Source of the DNA: Paraburkholderia phytofirmans OLGA172
GTDB taxonomy: Bacteria; Pseudomonadota; Gammaproteobacteria; Burkholderiales; Burkholderiaceae
Assembly: GCF_001634365.1 (NCBI RefSeq)
Contig: NZ_CP014578.1
Coordinates: 4,278,001 to 4,342,000 of the forward strand
DNA length: 64,000 nucleotides
Reading direction: 5' to 3'
Part shown: in pieces, positions 54,858 through 64,000 of the stretch
How the letters are laid out: every line of letters begins with the position of its first letter
Position numbering within the stretch: the first letter of the stretch is position 1
Translations under genes and position numbers: made by a program
The notes under the pieces: generated by a model
Told to the model about the DNA's origin: nothing
The model's database searches: none
Seen by the model: the letters and a program-made list of their open reading frames with translations, nothing else

Positions 54858-57140
54858 TTACTGCGCGCTCACCTGCTTGCGTGCGTTGGCCGAAGCCACC
54901 GCCGTCATGTTGATGATCCGGCGCACGGTCGCAGCCGGCGTCAGGATGTGCACCGGCTTTTCCGCGCCCAGCAGGAACGGACCCACCGTCACGCCCTCGC
55001 CGCCGATCATCTTCAACAGGTTGTACGTGATGTTTGCAGCTTCCACGTTCGGCATGATCAGCAGGTTCGCTTCGCCGGTCAGCGTCGTGCCCGGGAACGC
55101 AGCCTTGCGGACGGCTTCCGACAATGCCGCGTCGCCATGCATCTCACCGTCGATCTCGAGCGAAGGCGCACGCTCGACGATCAGCTTGCGAGCCGCGGCC
55201 ATGCGTTGCGACGACGAAGACGGCGCGCTGCCGAAGTTCGAATTCGACAGCAACGCAACCTTCGGCGTGATACCGAATTTCTCGATTTCACCCGCAGCCA
55301 GCATCGTCATGTCCGCGAGCTGTTCGGCGGTCGGCATTTCGTTCACGTACGTGTCGCAGATGAACAGGTTACGGCCCGGCAGCATCAGCAGATTCATTGC
55401 AGCGAAGTTCTGCACGTTATCCGCCTTGCCCAGCACCTGCTCGATGAATCCGAGATGCGCGTGATACTGGCCGATCATCCCGCAGATCATGCCGTCAGCT
55501 TCGCCGAGGCGCACGAGGATCGCGCCGATCAGCGTGTTGAACTTGCGCATCGCGGCCTTCGCGACGTCCGGCGTCACGCCTTCGCGCGCGCCAAGTTCGT
55601 GGTATGCCTGCCAGCATTGCTGATAGCGCGGATCGTCTTCCGGATCGACGACTTCGAAGTCTTCACCACATTTCAGCTTCGAACCCATCTTCTTCAGACG
55701 CATCTCGATCACCGACGGACGGCCGACCAGAATCGGCTTGGCGATCTTTTCCAGCAGCACGAATTGCGCGGCGCGCAGCACGCGCTCGTCTTCACCTTCG
55801 GCGAACACGATACGCGCCGGCTCTGACTTCGCCGCAGCGAACACCGGACGCATCACCATGCCGGTGCGGTACACCGTTGCGCCGAGTACTTCGCGGTACG
55901 CGTCCATATCCTTGATCGGACGGGTCGCGACGCCCGAGTCCATCGCGGCTTGCGCAACAGCCGGCGCGATCTTGATGATCAGGCGCGGATCGAACGGCTT
56001 CGGGATCAGGTAGTCGGGACCGAACTCGAGCGAGTGACCTTCGTAGGCCTTGGCGACTTCATCGCCCTGATCGGTCTCTTCTGCCAGTTCCGCAATCGCA
56101 CGCACGCACGCGAGCTTCATTTCTTCCGTGATCGTGGTTGCGCCGACATCCAGCGCGCCGCGGAAGATGAACGGGAAGCACAGCACGTTGTTGACCTGGT
56201 TCGGGTAGTCCGAACGGCCTGTCGCGACGATGCAGTCCGGGCGCACCTTCTTCGCTTCTTCCGGACGGATTTCCGGTTCCGGATTCGCCAGCGCCAGAAT
56301 CAGCGGCTGCGTACCCATTTCCGCGACCATTTCCGGCTTCAGCACGCCGCCGCTCGAACAGCCAAGGAACACGTCGGCGCCGCGACTCGCATCGGCCAGC
56401 GTGCGCGCTTCGGTATTAGCCGCGTAACGTTCCTTCGACGGATCCAGGTTGCCGCGCCCTTCGTAGATCACACCCTTCGAATCGACAACGAGCACATTCT
56501 TCTTCGACAGGCCCAGATTCACCAGCAGATCCAGACACGCGATCGCAGCCGCGCCCGCGCCCGAACACACCAGCTTCACTTCGTCGAGTTTCTTACCGAC
56601 CACTTTCAGGCCGTTCAGGATCGCCGCCGAAGCGATGATCGCAGTGCCGTGCTGATCGTCATGGAAGACGGGAATCTTCATGCGCTCGCGCAGCTTCTTT
56701 TCGATGTAGAAGCACTCAGGCGCCTTGATGTCTTCAAGATTGATGCCGCCCAAGGTCGGCTCGAGCATCGCGATCGCTTCAACCAGCTTGTCCGGATCCG
56801 ACTCGGAGAGTTCGATGTCGAACACGTCGATGCCGGCGAACTTCTTGAACAGGCAACCCTTGCCTTCCATCACCGGCTTCGCAGCGAGCGGGCCGATATT
56901 GCCGAGACCGAGCACGGCCGTACCGTTCGTGATCACGCCGACGAGGTTGCCGCGCGACGTGTACTTCTGCGCGTCGAGCGGGTCTTCGTAGATCGCCATG
57001 CAGGCTGCGGCGACGCCCGGCGAGTAGGCGAGCGACAGATCGAGCTGGTTCGAGAGCGGCTTGGTGGGCGTGACCGAAATCTTGCCGGGTTTCGGAAACT
57101 GGTGGTAAGCGAGAGCGCTTTGCTTAAGTTGTTCGTCCAT
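54858..57140 (-). CDS. maeB: NADP-dependent malic enzyme (MaeB type)
   Basis: Oxidative decarboxylase of malate to pyruvate, 760 residues. Residues 1 to about 430 hold the malic enzyme domains ([52 protein letters not shown], a Rossmann motif). The remainder is the phosphotransacetylase-like domain ([41 protein letters not shown]), which is regulatory in the family. The two-domain architecture and length identify MaeB. The Shine-Dalgarno is weak. Confidence 0.95.
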   Translation of the reverse strand: MDEQLKQSALAYHQFPKPGKISVTPTKPLSNQLDLSLAYSPGVAAACMAIYEDPLDAQKYTSRGNLVGVITNGTAVLGLGNIGPLAAKPVMEGKGCLFKKFAGIDVFDIELSESDPDKLVEAIAMLEPTLGGINLEDIKAPECFYIEKKLRERMKIPVFHDDQHGTAIIASAAILNGLKVVGKKLDEVKLVCSGAGAAAIACLDLLVNLGLSKKNVLVVDSKGVIYEGRGNLDPSKERYAANTEARTLADASRGADVFLGCSSGGVLKPEMVAEMGTQPLILALANPEPEIRPEEAKKVRPDCIVATGRSDYPNQVNNVLCFPFIFRGALDVGATTITEEMKLACVRAIAELAEETDQGDEVAKAYEGHSLEFGPDYLIPKPFDPRLIIKIAPAVAQAAMDSGVATRPIKDMDAYREVLGATVYRTGMVMRPVFAAAKSEPARIVFAEGEDERVLRAAQFVLLEKIAKPILVGRPSVIEMRLKKMGSKLKCGEDFEVVDPEDDPRYQQCWQAYHELGAREGVTPDVAKAAMRKFNTLIGAILVRLGEADGMICGMIGQYHAHLGFIEQVLGKADNVQNFAAMNLLMLPGRNLFICDTYVNEMPTAEQLADMTMLAAGEIEKFGITPKVALLSNSNFGSAPSSSSQRMAAARKLIVERAPSLEIDGEMHGDAALSEAVRKAAFPGTTLTGEANLLIMPNVEAANITYNLLKMIGGEGVTVGPFLLGAEKPVHILTPAATVRRIINMTAVASANARKQVSAQ

Positions 57141-57465
57141 TTTTTAGCCTGCGAGACGTAAGTAATTGGGCCCGGCACAGCGCACCGTTGGCGTCGCTTC
57201 GCGTCCATCGAATGGATAATCGACTGCGGCGGTTTTCGCATGCGCCGGTTCGGCGCGGCTTCGGACCTCGGCGGAGGGCAAGACGGTGCGGAGTGCTATG
57301 CGGGCCGATTAGTGTACACCCCGAATGCGTCGATGCACTGAGTGGTTAACTCGGCTCGCCATCGGCGAAACACCGGCCCGCAATGCTGCAGCGCCGCATC
57401 CGGCGGCCATTTTGTGAATGACCGCGCGTGCCTCATGCCCGGATCAAGCATGGGTCAAGCGCGGG
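57141..57465. other. Gap between MFS gene and maeB
   Basis: About 325 bases between the maeB start and the end of the MFS gene. It should hold the maeB promoter and leader, but I found no clear promoter, hairpin terminator or gene. Confidence 0.4.
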
Positions 57466-58791
57466 TCATTCGAGCTCGGCGCCGCGTCGTTCGGGAATCA
57501 GAAAGAGCGTCGCGAAAACGTCGAGCAGATAGATCGATGCGAGCAAAGCGAGCGCGGCGCCGAATGAATAGCGTGCGGCCAACGCGCCCACGACCACCGG
57601 CCCGAAACCGCCGACCGCCCGGCCGACGTTGAACAGCACGTTCTGCGCGGTGGCGCGTGCATCGGTTGGATATAGCTCGGATATCAGCGCGCCGTAGCCG
57701 CCGATCATCCCGTTGACGAACACACCCATGGCTGCGCCGCCGATCAGCAGCGCCATCGGCGTTGTCAGATGAGCGTAGACGAATACCATCACCACCGCGC
57801 CCACCTGGTAGAACAGGAAGGCCGGCTTGCGGCCGAACCGGTCGGCGGCCATGCCGAACAGCCAGATGCCACACGCCATGCCGAGAACCGTCGCGGCGGT
57901 CCAGACGCCGGACCTGGTCAGCGAGTAGCCGAACGTCTTCGACAAATAGCTCGGAAGCCAGATCATCAGTCCGTAATAGCCGAAGTTCTGTACTGAACAG
58001 AGAATCGCGATACCGATGCTGGCGCGCGCGGTGCGTGCGTCGGCCACCAGCAATTTGAACGGCAACTTACGCATTCCACGTGCAACGCGTTCGGTGAACA
58101 ACGCTGGCTCCTCGACGCTGCGCCGCACGAAAAACGACACCACGGCAGGCAGCAATCCAAGCGCGAACATGCCGCGCCAGCCGATCACCGGCAGCAGCAG
58201 CGGCGTCAACAACGCGGCCGCGAGCACCCCGAGTTGCCATCCCAGCCCGACATAGGACGACACGCGTGCCCGCTGCGACGCCGGCCACGCTTCAGCCACC
58301 AGCGTCATGCCGATGCCAAACTCGCCGCCGAGGCCAATGCCTGCAATGGTCCGATAGGCCAGCAGGTCTGGATAACCCTGCGCTAGCGCGCATAGGCCGG
58401 TAAAGACGGCGAAGATCAGGATCGTCCACGTCAGCATTCGCACGCGGCCGAAATAGTCGCTTAAAACGCCGAAAATCAGGCCCCCAGCGACAGCGCCAAT
58501 CAGCGTCCACGTAACAAGCGAGCCTGCCTGCGCGGAACTCAGATGCAGATCCGCGGCGATCACCGGCAGCATGAAGCCGAGGATCAGCAGATCGAAGCCG
58601 TCCAGCGCGTAACCGAGCACCGACGCGATCAGCGCACGTCCCGCATAGCCGCTTTTGGCAGCGCCGCTTTCGGCAGGGCCGCTTTCGGCAGGGCCGCTTT
58701 CGGCAGGGCCGCTTTCGGCAGGGCCACTTTTGGCGGATTTACGGTTCTCGGTAGAAGAAGCGGCAGTCATTGAAAGCATTTCGTAGGGCAT
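57466..58791 (-). CDS. MFS transporter with repetitive N-terminal tail
   Basis: Major facilitator protein of about 441 residues with 12 likely membrane segments. Motif A is GVLSDYFGRVR after TM2, and GLGGEFGIGMTLVAE plus VGLGWQLGVLAAALL fit the sialate/aromatic-acid proton-symporter branch. Before TM1 a tail of about 45 residues repeats ESGPA, made by a 15-bp tandem repeat. The start is uncertain: ATGs at 58791, 58779 and 58770 all lack good ribosome binding sites. Substrate unknown; organic or aromatic acids are plausible from the family. Confidence 0.85.
   Translation of the reverse strand: MPYEMLSMTAASSTENRKSAKSGPAESGPAESGPAESGPAESGAAKSGYAGRALIASVLGYALDGFDLLILGFMLPVIAADLHLSSAQAGSLVTWTLIGAVAGGLIFGVLSDYFGRVRMLTWTILIFAVFTGLCALAQGYPDLLAYRTIAGIGLGGEFGIGMTLVAEAWPASQRARVSSYVGLGWQLGVLAAALLTPLLLPVIGWRGMFALGLLPAVVSFFVRRSVEEPALFTERVARGMRKLPFKLLVADARTARASIGIAILCSVQNFGYYGLMIWLPSYLSKTFGYSLTRSGVWTAATVLGMACGIWLFGMAADRFGRKPAFLFYQVGAVVMVFVYAHLTTPMALLIGGAAMGVFVNGMIGGYGALISELYPTDARATAQNVLFNVGRAVGGFGPVVVGALAARYSFGAALALLASIYLLDVFATLFLIPERRGAELE
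58648..58737. repeat. 15-bp tandem repeat inside the MFS gene
   Basis: Six adjacent 15-base units (four perfect, GCCGCTTTCGGCAGG on the plus strand, and one diverged unit at each end). Because the unit is five codons long, changes in copy number keep the reading frame and only lengthen or shorten the cytoplasmic tail. Confidence 0.95.
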
Positions 58792-59179
58792 GGGCAGCCA
58801 TGCGTACACGGCCGCCAGGAAATTCGCGTGAGTGTAAAGGCAACGCGCCCTGGGCCGCTCGCAAGCAAGCAAGCCAGAAAGCAGGCCGAAAACCAGTCCG
58901 GGAAGCAGCAATGATGCTGCCCCGAACGAACCTTGCAAGTTCCGTTCAGCGCGGCCGCTATGACCGCCATTCGCGGCCGGCACGTATGACGGCCACCTCG
59001 GGAGAGCCCATTTCGGGTAAAATGCCGGCCTACGCGCGCAGCAAAAGCCGGCCTGCACTCCACTGACCGGCCGCGTAATTGCCTATCAAGGCGCCGCCCA
59101 CTATGGCGCGGCATACCCCGCTTGCTGCGCCACCGGGCCCCGCGCCCGCTTCTCCTCGCTCACACCCAAGGATCCGCCC
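58792..59179. other. Divergent control region of MFS gene and pyrE
   Basis: About 388 bases between two divergent genes. A TAAAAT (59018-59023) could be a -10 for pyrE, but no good -35 is present at the right distance. Nothing else is recognised. Confidence 0.4.
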
Positions 59180-59866
59180 ATGACAGGCTTCGATCGACAG
59201 ACGATCTCCGACACCACCGCAAAGATGCTGCTGGAAGTGCAAGCAGTGCACTTCAACGCGGAGAAACCGTACATTTTCACGTCCGGCTGGGCGAGCCCAG
59301 TTTATATCGACTGCCGCAAGCTGATCTCTTATCCGCGCGTGCGCCGCGGCCTGATGGAAATGGCCGAAGCCACGATCCTGCGCGACGTCGGCTATGAGCA
59401 GATCGACGCGGTGGCCGGTGGCGAAACGGCTGGCATCCCGTTCGCGGCGTGGCTCTCCGACCGTTTGATGGTGCCGATGCAATACGTGCGCAAGAAGCCG
59501 AAGGGTTTCGGTCGTAACGCGCAGATCGAAGGTCTGCTGACCGAAGGGCAACGCGTGCTGCTGGTCGAAGATCTGACCACGGACAGCCGCAGCAAGGTCA
59601 ACTTCATCAATGCGCTGCGCACCGCCGGCGCGACAGTGAACCACTGCTTCGTGCTGTTCCACTACAACATCTTCAAGGAAAGCGTGTCGGTGCTGAAAGA
59701 CATCGACGTCGATTTGCACGCACTTGCCACGTGGTGGGACGTGTTGCGCGTCGCCAAGGCAAACAACTACTTCGACGCCAAAACGCTCGACGAAGTGGAA
59801 AAATTCCTGCACGCGCCGGCCGAATGGTCTGCGGCACACGGCGGCGCCAACGCGACGCCGCAGTAA
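59180..59866 (+). CDS. pyrE: Orotate phosphoribosyltransferase
   Basis: Pyrimidine biosynthesis enzyme of 228 residues making OMP from orotate and PRPP. The PRPP-binding signature is [18 protein letters not shown] (about 131-148), and [14 protein letters not shown] (about 103-116) forms the catalytic lysine loop. AAGGA precedes the ATG by seven bases. A terminator hairpin follows. Confidence 0.95.
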   Translation: MTGFDRQTISDTTAKMLLEVQAVHFNAEKPYIFTSGWASPVYIDCRKLISYPRVRRGLMEMAEATILRDVGYEQIDAVAGGETAGIPFAAWLSDRLMVPMQYVRKKPKGFGRNAQIEGLLTEGQRVLLVEDLTTDSRSKVNFINALRTAGATVNHCFVLFHYNIFKESVSVLKDIDVDLHALATWWDVLRVAKANNYFDAKTLDEVEKFLHAPAEWSAAHGGANATPQ

Positions 59867-59893
59867 GCGCAGCCGCTTAATGCGGATGGAATG

Positions 59894-59931
59894 AAAAAAC
59901 GCCGCCTGTCGACGAGACAGGTGGCGTTTTT
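59894..59931. terminator. Bidirectional terminator between pyrE and the response regulator
   Basis: Arms AAAAACGCCGCCTGTC and GACAGGTGGCGTTTTT with one mismatch give a T run in either direction, fitting the two convergent genes. Confidence 0.9.
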
Positions 59932-59969
59932 CATTGAATTCGTCCAACCGAACGAAAGTACGACCGCGG

Positions 59970-60659
59970 CTAGGACGCGCTACCAGTGTCGTCGACCGAG
60001 TGCGACGACAGATTCAGCAAGCCGTTACTCTGCGCGTACTGGAACAACTCGGAATCGCGATCGATACCGAGCTTGCGCATAGCCGTATTCTTCTGCGTGC
60101 TGATCGTCTTGATGCTGCGATTGAGCTGCTCCGCGATCTCCTTGATCGTCATGCCCGACACGAACAGGCGCACAACCTCGAGTTCGCGCCGGGACAGCAT
60201 CACTTCTTCGTCCTTGCCGCCGGCATTCATGCGCAGCGTATCGAGCGACGCCTTGACGGACGGGCTCATGTATTCCAGGTTGCGGCTGACGTGCTGCACC
60301 GCGAGTCCGATGTGGCTCAGATCGTCCGATTTATTGACGACCGAGGTCACGCCGAGTTCGCTCAGCCGCTTGAGCAACGCGGCGTTTTCCAGCATCGTCA
60401 GCACGACGATGGGAAGGTCGGGAAAATTGCGGCGCAGATAGCCGATCAGCGGCAAACCATCGCCGTATTGGCCGCCTGGCATCGCCAGATCCGTGACGAG
60501 CACATCACACTCAATGGTTTGCAACACCTTGACCAACTCGGTCGACTGTCGCGCACGCGCGACGACCTGCAGACCTGGAAACTTGAGCAAAGCCTGTTCG
60601 GCGCCGAACAGAATCACCGGATGGTCGTCAGCGACCACGACCCTGACTGGATCTTGCAT
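59970..60659 (-). CDS. NarL/FixJ-type response regulator
   Basis: Two-component regulator of 229 residues. The receiver domain has the acidic pair Asp11-Asp12, phospho-acceptor Asp57 (VTDLAMPG), Thr88 and Lys110. The C-terminal LuxR-type helix-turn-helix (LSRRELEVVRLFVSGMTIKE; SIKTISTQKNTAMRKLGI) resembles RcsB-like regulators. The start at 60659 (MQDPVRVVV) has GGAG four bases upstream; an earlier ATG at 60704 adds 15 residues but has a badly placed site. No histidine kinase is adjacent, so the input is unknown. Confidence 0.88.
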   Translation of the reverse strand: MQDPVRVVVADDHPVILFGAEQALLKFPGLQVVARARQSTELVKVLQTIECDVLVTDLAMPGGQYGDGLPLIGYLRRNFPDLPIVVLTMLENAALLKRLSELGVTSVVNKSDDLSHIGLAVQHVSRNLEYMSPSVKASLDTLRMNAGGKDEEVMLSRRELEVVRLFVSGMTIKEIAEQLNRSIKTISTQKNTAMRKLGIDRDSELFQYAQSNGLLNLSSHSVDDTGSAS

Positions 60660-60925
60660 TGCCCTCCCCTCGACAGATAAACCACTCTCCAAAACTTCTG
60701 ACATGCCTTTCTATTCTTGGTACTTGCACTGATCGGGTACGCAGTCTGTATTCGCGCGGACAATTCCTCTGACTATAGCCGATTTCGCCTCTGTCCAGCC
60801 CGCCGGCTGGCAACAATGATCCTCCGCAACGCGAATGTTAGACTTGATTCGACCTTGGGGCACAAAATAGGGACAATAATCCTCGCGAGGACAACCGCCT
60901 CGCGCCCTGACAGGAGAACCGGCAC
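60660..60925. other. Divergent gap between response regulator and PEBP-like gene
   Basis: Non-coding between two divergent genes. An A/T-rich segment at 60868-60882 may be part of a promoter for the plus-strand gene, but no confident hexamer pair is seen. Confidence 0.35.
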
Positions 60926-61528
60926 ATGCGCTCGCGTTGCCTGGTTGTTTCGCTTGCTTCGCCGTTCCGCCGTATACCGTCCCTCACCTACGCGCTGCTG
61001 GGTATCGCGCTATGCGCAGCGCATAGCCCTGACGCGCTCGCCGAGGGTGTGTTCACGCTGACCAGCGCCAGCTTCCATGCGGGCGGCACCGTAGATGAGG
61101 CCCAGGTTTTCAATCAGGACGACTGCAAAGGCGGCAATCGTTCGCCGCAATTGACTTGGCGCGATGCGCCGGCCGGCACGCGCAGCTTCGCGGTCACGGT
61201 GTTCGATCAGGATGCGCCCGGCCGCGGCTGGTGGCACTGGGTGGTTGCGGCCATTCCGGCGAGCGTCGACAGCTTGCCGGAAAACGCCAGCGCGTCGGGT
61301 TTCCTGAAAAAACTCGGCGCAGTCGAAGCGCGCAACGACTTCGATATCGACGGCTACGGTGGCCCTTGCCCGCCGCCCGGCAAACCTCATCGCTATGTCG
61401 TCACCGTTTATGCGCTGAGCTCCGCGGACCTGCGCCTCGCGCAGGGGCGCCCGGCGCTCATGTTCGATCACGAGATCGGCACCGCCGCGCTCGGCAGCGC
61501 GCGGATGGTGGTCAACTATGGACGGTAG
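60926..61528 (+). CDS. YbhB/YbcL-family (PEBP-like) secreted protein
   Basis: Protein of 200 residues with a likely signal peptide (hydrophobic LTYALLGIALCAAHS, cleavage near residue 39-40, ALA-EG) and the phosphatidylethanolamine-binding fold: CKGGNRSPQLTWRDAP, FDQDAPGRGWWHWVV and YGGPCPPPGKPHRYVVTVYAL carry the conserved ligand-site residues. Bacterial members are of uncertain function. GGAG lies nine bases before the ATG. Confidence 0.9.
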   Translation: MRSRCLVVSLASPFRRIPSLTYALLGIALCAAHSPDALAEGVFTLTSASFHAGGTVDEAQVFNQDDCKGGNRSPQLTWRDAPAGTRSFAVTVFDQDAPGRGWWHWVVAAIPASVDSLPENASASGFLKKLGAVEARNDFDIDGYGGPCPPPGKPHRYVVTVYALSSADLRLAQGRPALMFDHEIGTAALGSARMVVNYGR

Positions 61529-61723
61529 CGGCCCTTCGGTTAGCGGAAGTCCCATCGGTCGTCCCACAACGGAACGGCGATCCGGCTTCCTCGACGCGGC
61601 CGTACCCGACGCGCGTCAGTAATGTGCAACTGAGCGGCGTACGCGATGCTTGTCGACGTCGCGTCGCTACGCGCGCACCGTTGCCGTGCTGACCTCTGCT
61701 TTTTCATCCTGCCGGAGCGTGCC

Positions 61724-62296
61724 ATGTCGAAGATCGTCATCGTTTATCACAGCGGCTACGGCCACACGAAGAAAGTTGCCGATGCCGTGCTGGCCGGCAC
61801 GCTGGAAGCTGGCGCGGACGCGAAACTCATGCCGGTCGGCGAAATCGACGACGCTGCCTGGACAGAACTGGCGTCCGCGGACGCCATCATCTTCGGCGCG
61901 CCGACCTACATGGGCGGCCCGTCCGCCGACTTCAAGAAATTCGCCGATGCGAGTTCGAAACCGTGGTTCGGCCAAACGTGGAGGGACAAGATCGCGGCCG
62001 GCTTCACCAACTCGGCGGCCATGAACGGCGACAAGTTCTCGACGATCCAGTACTTCGTCACGCTGGCGATGCAACACAGCATGATCTGGGTGGGCACCGG
62101 CATGATGCCGTCGAATACCAAGGCGGCAACCCGCAACGATCTGAACTACGTGGGCGGCTTTACCGGTCTGCTGGCGCAGTCCCCTGCGGATGCATCGCCG
62201 GAAGAAGCGCCGCCCGCGGGCGATCTGGAAACGGCGCGGATGTTCGGCGCGCGCGTTGCCGCCGTGACGGCGCGGTGGAACGCGGGTGTTCGATAA
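61724..62296 (+). CDS. Flavodoxin-like NAD(P)H-dependent oxidoreductase
   Basis: Protein of 190 residues with the flavodoxin fold: phosphate loop YHSGYGHTKK (8-17), and FMN ring contacts GAPTYMGGPSADFKKF and GVGTGMM-type loop (here VGTGMMPSN). It resembles WrbA and related NAD(P)H:quinone oxidoreductases but is slightly shorter. GGAG lies six bases before the ATG at 61724. The reaction is inferred from family only. Confidence 0.85.
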   Translation: MSKIVIVYHSGYGHTKKVADAVLAGTLEAGADAKLMPVGEIDDAAWTELASADAIIFGAPTYMGGPSADFKKFADASSKPWFGQTWRDKIAAGFTNSAAMNGDKFSTIQYFVTLAMQHSMIWVGTGMMPSNTKAATRNDLNYVGGFTGLLAQSPADASPEEAPPAGDLETARMFGARVAAVTARWNAGVR

Positions 62297-62575
62297 CGGG
62301 CTGTCCGCAGGCTCGCACGAAGACGCCGCGCGCTCGAGGCAGACACCGCGCCTGACAGAATGTGAATGGCGCGGCCGCTGGCAAGCGCCGTTAATCTGCC
62401 CGGAACCCGCCAGCATCGGCTCACATCTGTCGCGTAACCCGTCACGCCGATGTCACTTTTGGCGCGCATCGTCGTTTTTCACCCCTTTTCGCGCACCTGC
62501 CGCGATCAGGTCTTAAAATAGCGTTCCGGCGCGGCGTCGCGCCCCGTTTCCAGCAAGCAAGCCAGTGAGATAGAG

Positions 62576-63523
62576 ATGAGCACGAAAGTTTTTGTCGACG
62601 GACAGGAAGGCACGACCGGCCTGAAGATTTTCGAATACCTGTCGCAACGCGCCGACGTGGAGATCCTGCGTATCGAAGAAGCGAAGCGCAAGGACCTCGA
62701 AGAGCGCCGTCGTCTCATCAACGCGTCGGACGTCACGTTCCTGTGTCTGCCGGATGTCGCCTCACGCGAGTCGGCCTCGCTGGTCGAAAACGACCATACC
62801 GTGCTGATCGATGCCAGCACGGCCTTCCGTACGTCGGCCGACTGGGCCTACGGCCTGCCCGAACTGGCCCGCTCGCAACGCGAGCGTCTGCGCACCGCGA
62901 AACGCATCGCCGTGCCGGGCTGCCATGCATCGGCCTTCGTGCTGGCCATGCGTCCGCTCGTCGAAGCCGGCGTTGTGGCGCCGGACTTTGCCGCGCACGC
63001 ATACTCGATCACCGGCTACAGCGGCGGCGGCAAGAAAATGATTGCCGACTACGAAGCCGGCGGCAACGACAAGCTCAAAAGCCCGCGCCCGTACGCACTC
63101 GGCCTCACGCACAAGCATCTGCCTGAAATGGCGGCGCATACGGGCCTGAAGGCGGCGCCGGTGTTCACGCCAATCGTCGGCGACTTCTACAAGGGTCTCG
63201 CGGTCACCACCTTCTTCTCGCCGAACCAGCTGGCCAAGAAGACCGCGCCGCAAGACGTGCAGGCGCTGTTCGCCGAGTACTATGCGGGCGAGGCGTTCAT
63301 GCACGTCGCTCCGTTCGACGCGGACACGAGCCTCGACGGCGGCTTCTTCGACGTACAAGCGAACAACGACACCAACCGTGTCGATCTGTTCGTGTTCGGC
63401 AACGAAGAGCGCTTCGTGACCGTCGCGCGCCTCGATAACCTGGGCAAGGGCGCGTCGGGTGCAGCGATCCAGTGCATGAACCTCGCAATCGGCGCCGCCG
63501 AAGAAACCGGCTTGAAACGCTGA
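62576..63523 (+). CDS. argC: N-acetyl-gamma-glutamyl-phosphate reductase, type 2
   Basis: Arginine biosynthesis enzyme of 315 residues, the shorter type 2 AGPR. The N-terminal Rossmann motif is [14 protein letters not shown] (7-20), and the catalytic cysteine is Cys116 in [17 protein letters not shown] carries the conserved histidine. GAGATAGAG precedes the ATG. The gene is isolated from other arg genes, with its own terminator. Confidence 0.95.
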   Translation: MSTKVFVDGQEGTTGLKIFEYLSQRADVEILRIEEAKRKDLEERRRLINASDVTFLCLPDVASRESASLVENDHTVLIDASTAFRTSADWAYGLPELARSQRERLRTAKRIAVPGCHASAFVLAMRPLVEAGVVAPDFAAHAYSITGYSGGGKKMIADYEAGGNDKLKSPRPYALGLTHKHLPEMAAHTGLKAAPVFTPIVGDFYKGLAVTTFFSPNQLAKKTAPQDVQALFAEYYAGEAFMHVAPFDADTSLDGGFFDVQANNDTNRVDLFVFGNEERFVTVARLDNLGKGASGAAIQCMNLAIGAAEETGLKR

Positions 63524-63565
63524 GCGAGTTCGACATATAGACGGCATCCGCTGTCAATCCGCTTA

Positions 63566-63593
63566 AAAAGCCGGTCTTTTCAGACCGGCTTTT
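63566..63593 (+). terminator. Terminator of argC
   Basis: Arms AAAAGCCGGTCT and AGACCGGCTTTT with a 4-base loop, then a T-rich stretch, about 45 bases after the argC stop. The symmetric A and T runs would also work on the other strand. Confidence 0.92.
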
Positions 63594-63594
63594 C

Positions 63595-64000
63595 TGTTTT
63601 AAAACCCTACCCTTAGAATTCCTCTTTTTCAGTTAATCAGTAGTTGCCCGCATTACTTTAAAAAGAAAAATCGGACCTCTCACCAACTGCCGGTAATTCA
63701 TTCCTCGAATTGACCCGCACAGCATCGTTTTCCGCATAGGGAAACTCCGGATTTTTTCGCGAACGGTCGTTCGAAGATGATAGAGCCATTTTGCCGTACC
63801 GCTTACCTGACAAGGGTATGCGGCGAAGCAACGGTACCGCTGTCGAAGCCAAAATTCCTTTTTTGTTTAAAAGAGCCGCGAGGTCGCACGCAGTATGCGT
63901 CCGGCAAAAATCGCGCTGTTTGAATCAACCTTTTTAGACGGCTCATTCAATTGACAGGCAATTAACGCGCAGCGAAATTAGTTCGCACAATTACAGGAAG
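63595..64000. other. Right-end region without a recognised gene
   Basis: About 400 bases, clearly richer in A/T than the rest of the window. The only frame longer than 60 codons (63658-63852, minus strand) has no ribosome binding site or recognisable similarity. It is probably the upstream region of a gene beyond the window. Confidence 0.4.

Noticed and set aside
61529..61723. Extension of the flavodoxin-like gene upstream to 61646
   Set aside because: The ATG at 61724 has GGAG at ideal spacing and starts the flavodoxin fold directly; the upstream residues fit no part of the family.
63658..63852. 64-residue frame on the minus strand near the right edge
   Set aside because: No ribosome binding site, no hydrophobic or motif pattern, and an A/T-rich setting typical of upstream regions.

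Overview
The window is a stretch of a beta-proteobacterial chromosome, most likely Paraburkholderia or Burkholderia. The evidence is high GC, r-protein sequences typical of that group, a 16S-Ile-Ala-23S-5S operon, the order secY ... rpsL-recQ-rpoC, and a paaABCDE block with a TetR regulator. No database was consulted, so the genus is inferred from sequence recognition.

Layout. (1) 1-15606, minus strand: the str-S10-spc ribosomal superoperon, read right to left as rpsL, rpsG, fusA, tuf, rpsJ, then rplC-rplD-rplW-rplB-rpsS-rplV-rpsC-rplP-rpmC-rpsQ, then rplN-rplX-rplE-rpsN-rpsH-rplF-rplR-rpsE-rpmD-rplO-secY. SecY runs off the left edge. Internal promoters are visible before rpsL, rplC and rplN. 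(2) 15828-17675: recQ. (3) 17928-31864, minus: the tufB-rpoBC block, tRNA-Tyr, tRNA-Gly, tRNA-Thr, a second tuf, tRNA-Trp, secE, nusG, rplK, rplA, rplJ, rplL, rpoB, rpoC, ending in a strong terminator. (4) 31976-37853, minus: a complete rRNA operon with two promoters, boxA-like sites and a terminator. (5) 37881-41133, minus: a secreted SGNH/GDSL hydrolase and a FAD-dependent dehydrogenase.

(6) 41288-53962: an aromatic-catabolism region. It holds paaABCDE behind a palindromic TetR-type operator, a DUF1835 gene, the TetR regulator (paaR), a GNAT acetyltransferase, an Lrp-family regulator divergent from hppD, a small secreted protein, and a large fused indolepyruvate ferredoxin oxidoreductase. 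Together these could turn phenylalanine and tyrosine keto acids into homogentisate (HppD) or aryl-acetyl-CoA (Ior family), the latter being the substrate of PaaABCE. (7) 53990-54560: a G-poor tract containing 21 copies of a 19-bp tandem repeat. (8) 54763-63594: maeB, an MFS transporter, pyrE, a NarL-type response regulator, a PEBP-family protein, a flavodoxin-like protein and argC.

No CRISPR array, prophage or insertion sequence was seen. The most unusual features are the 19-bp array that is open in all three forward frames with the same peptide in each; a dispersed palindromic intergenic repeat (five copies at four places, one pair in tandem against the hppD ribosome binding site); and inverted repeats placed around the -10 boxes of several r-protein and rRNA promoters.
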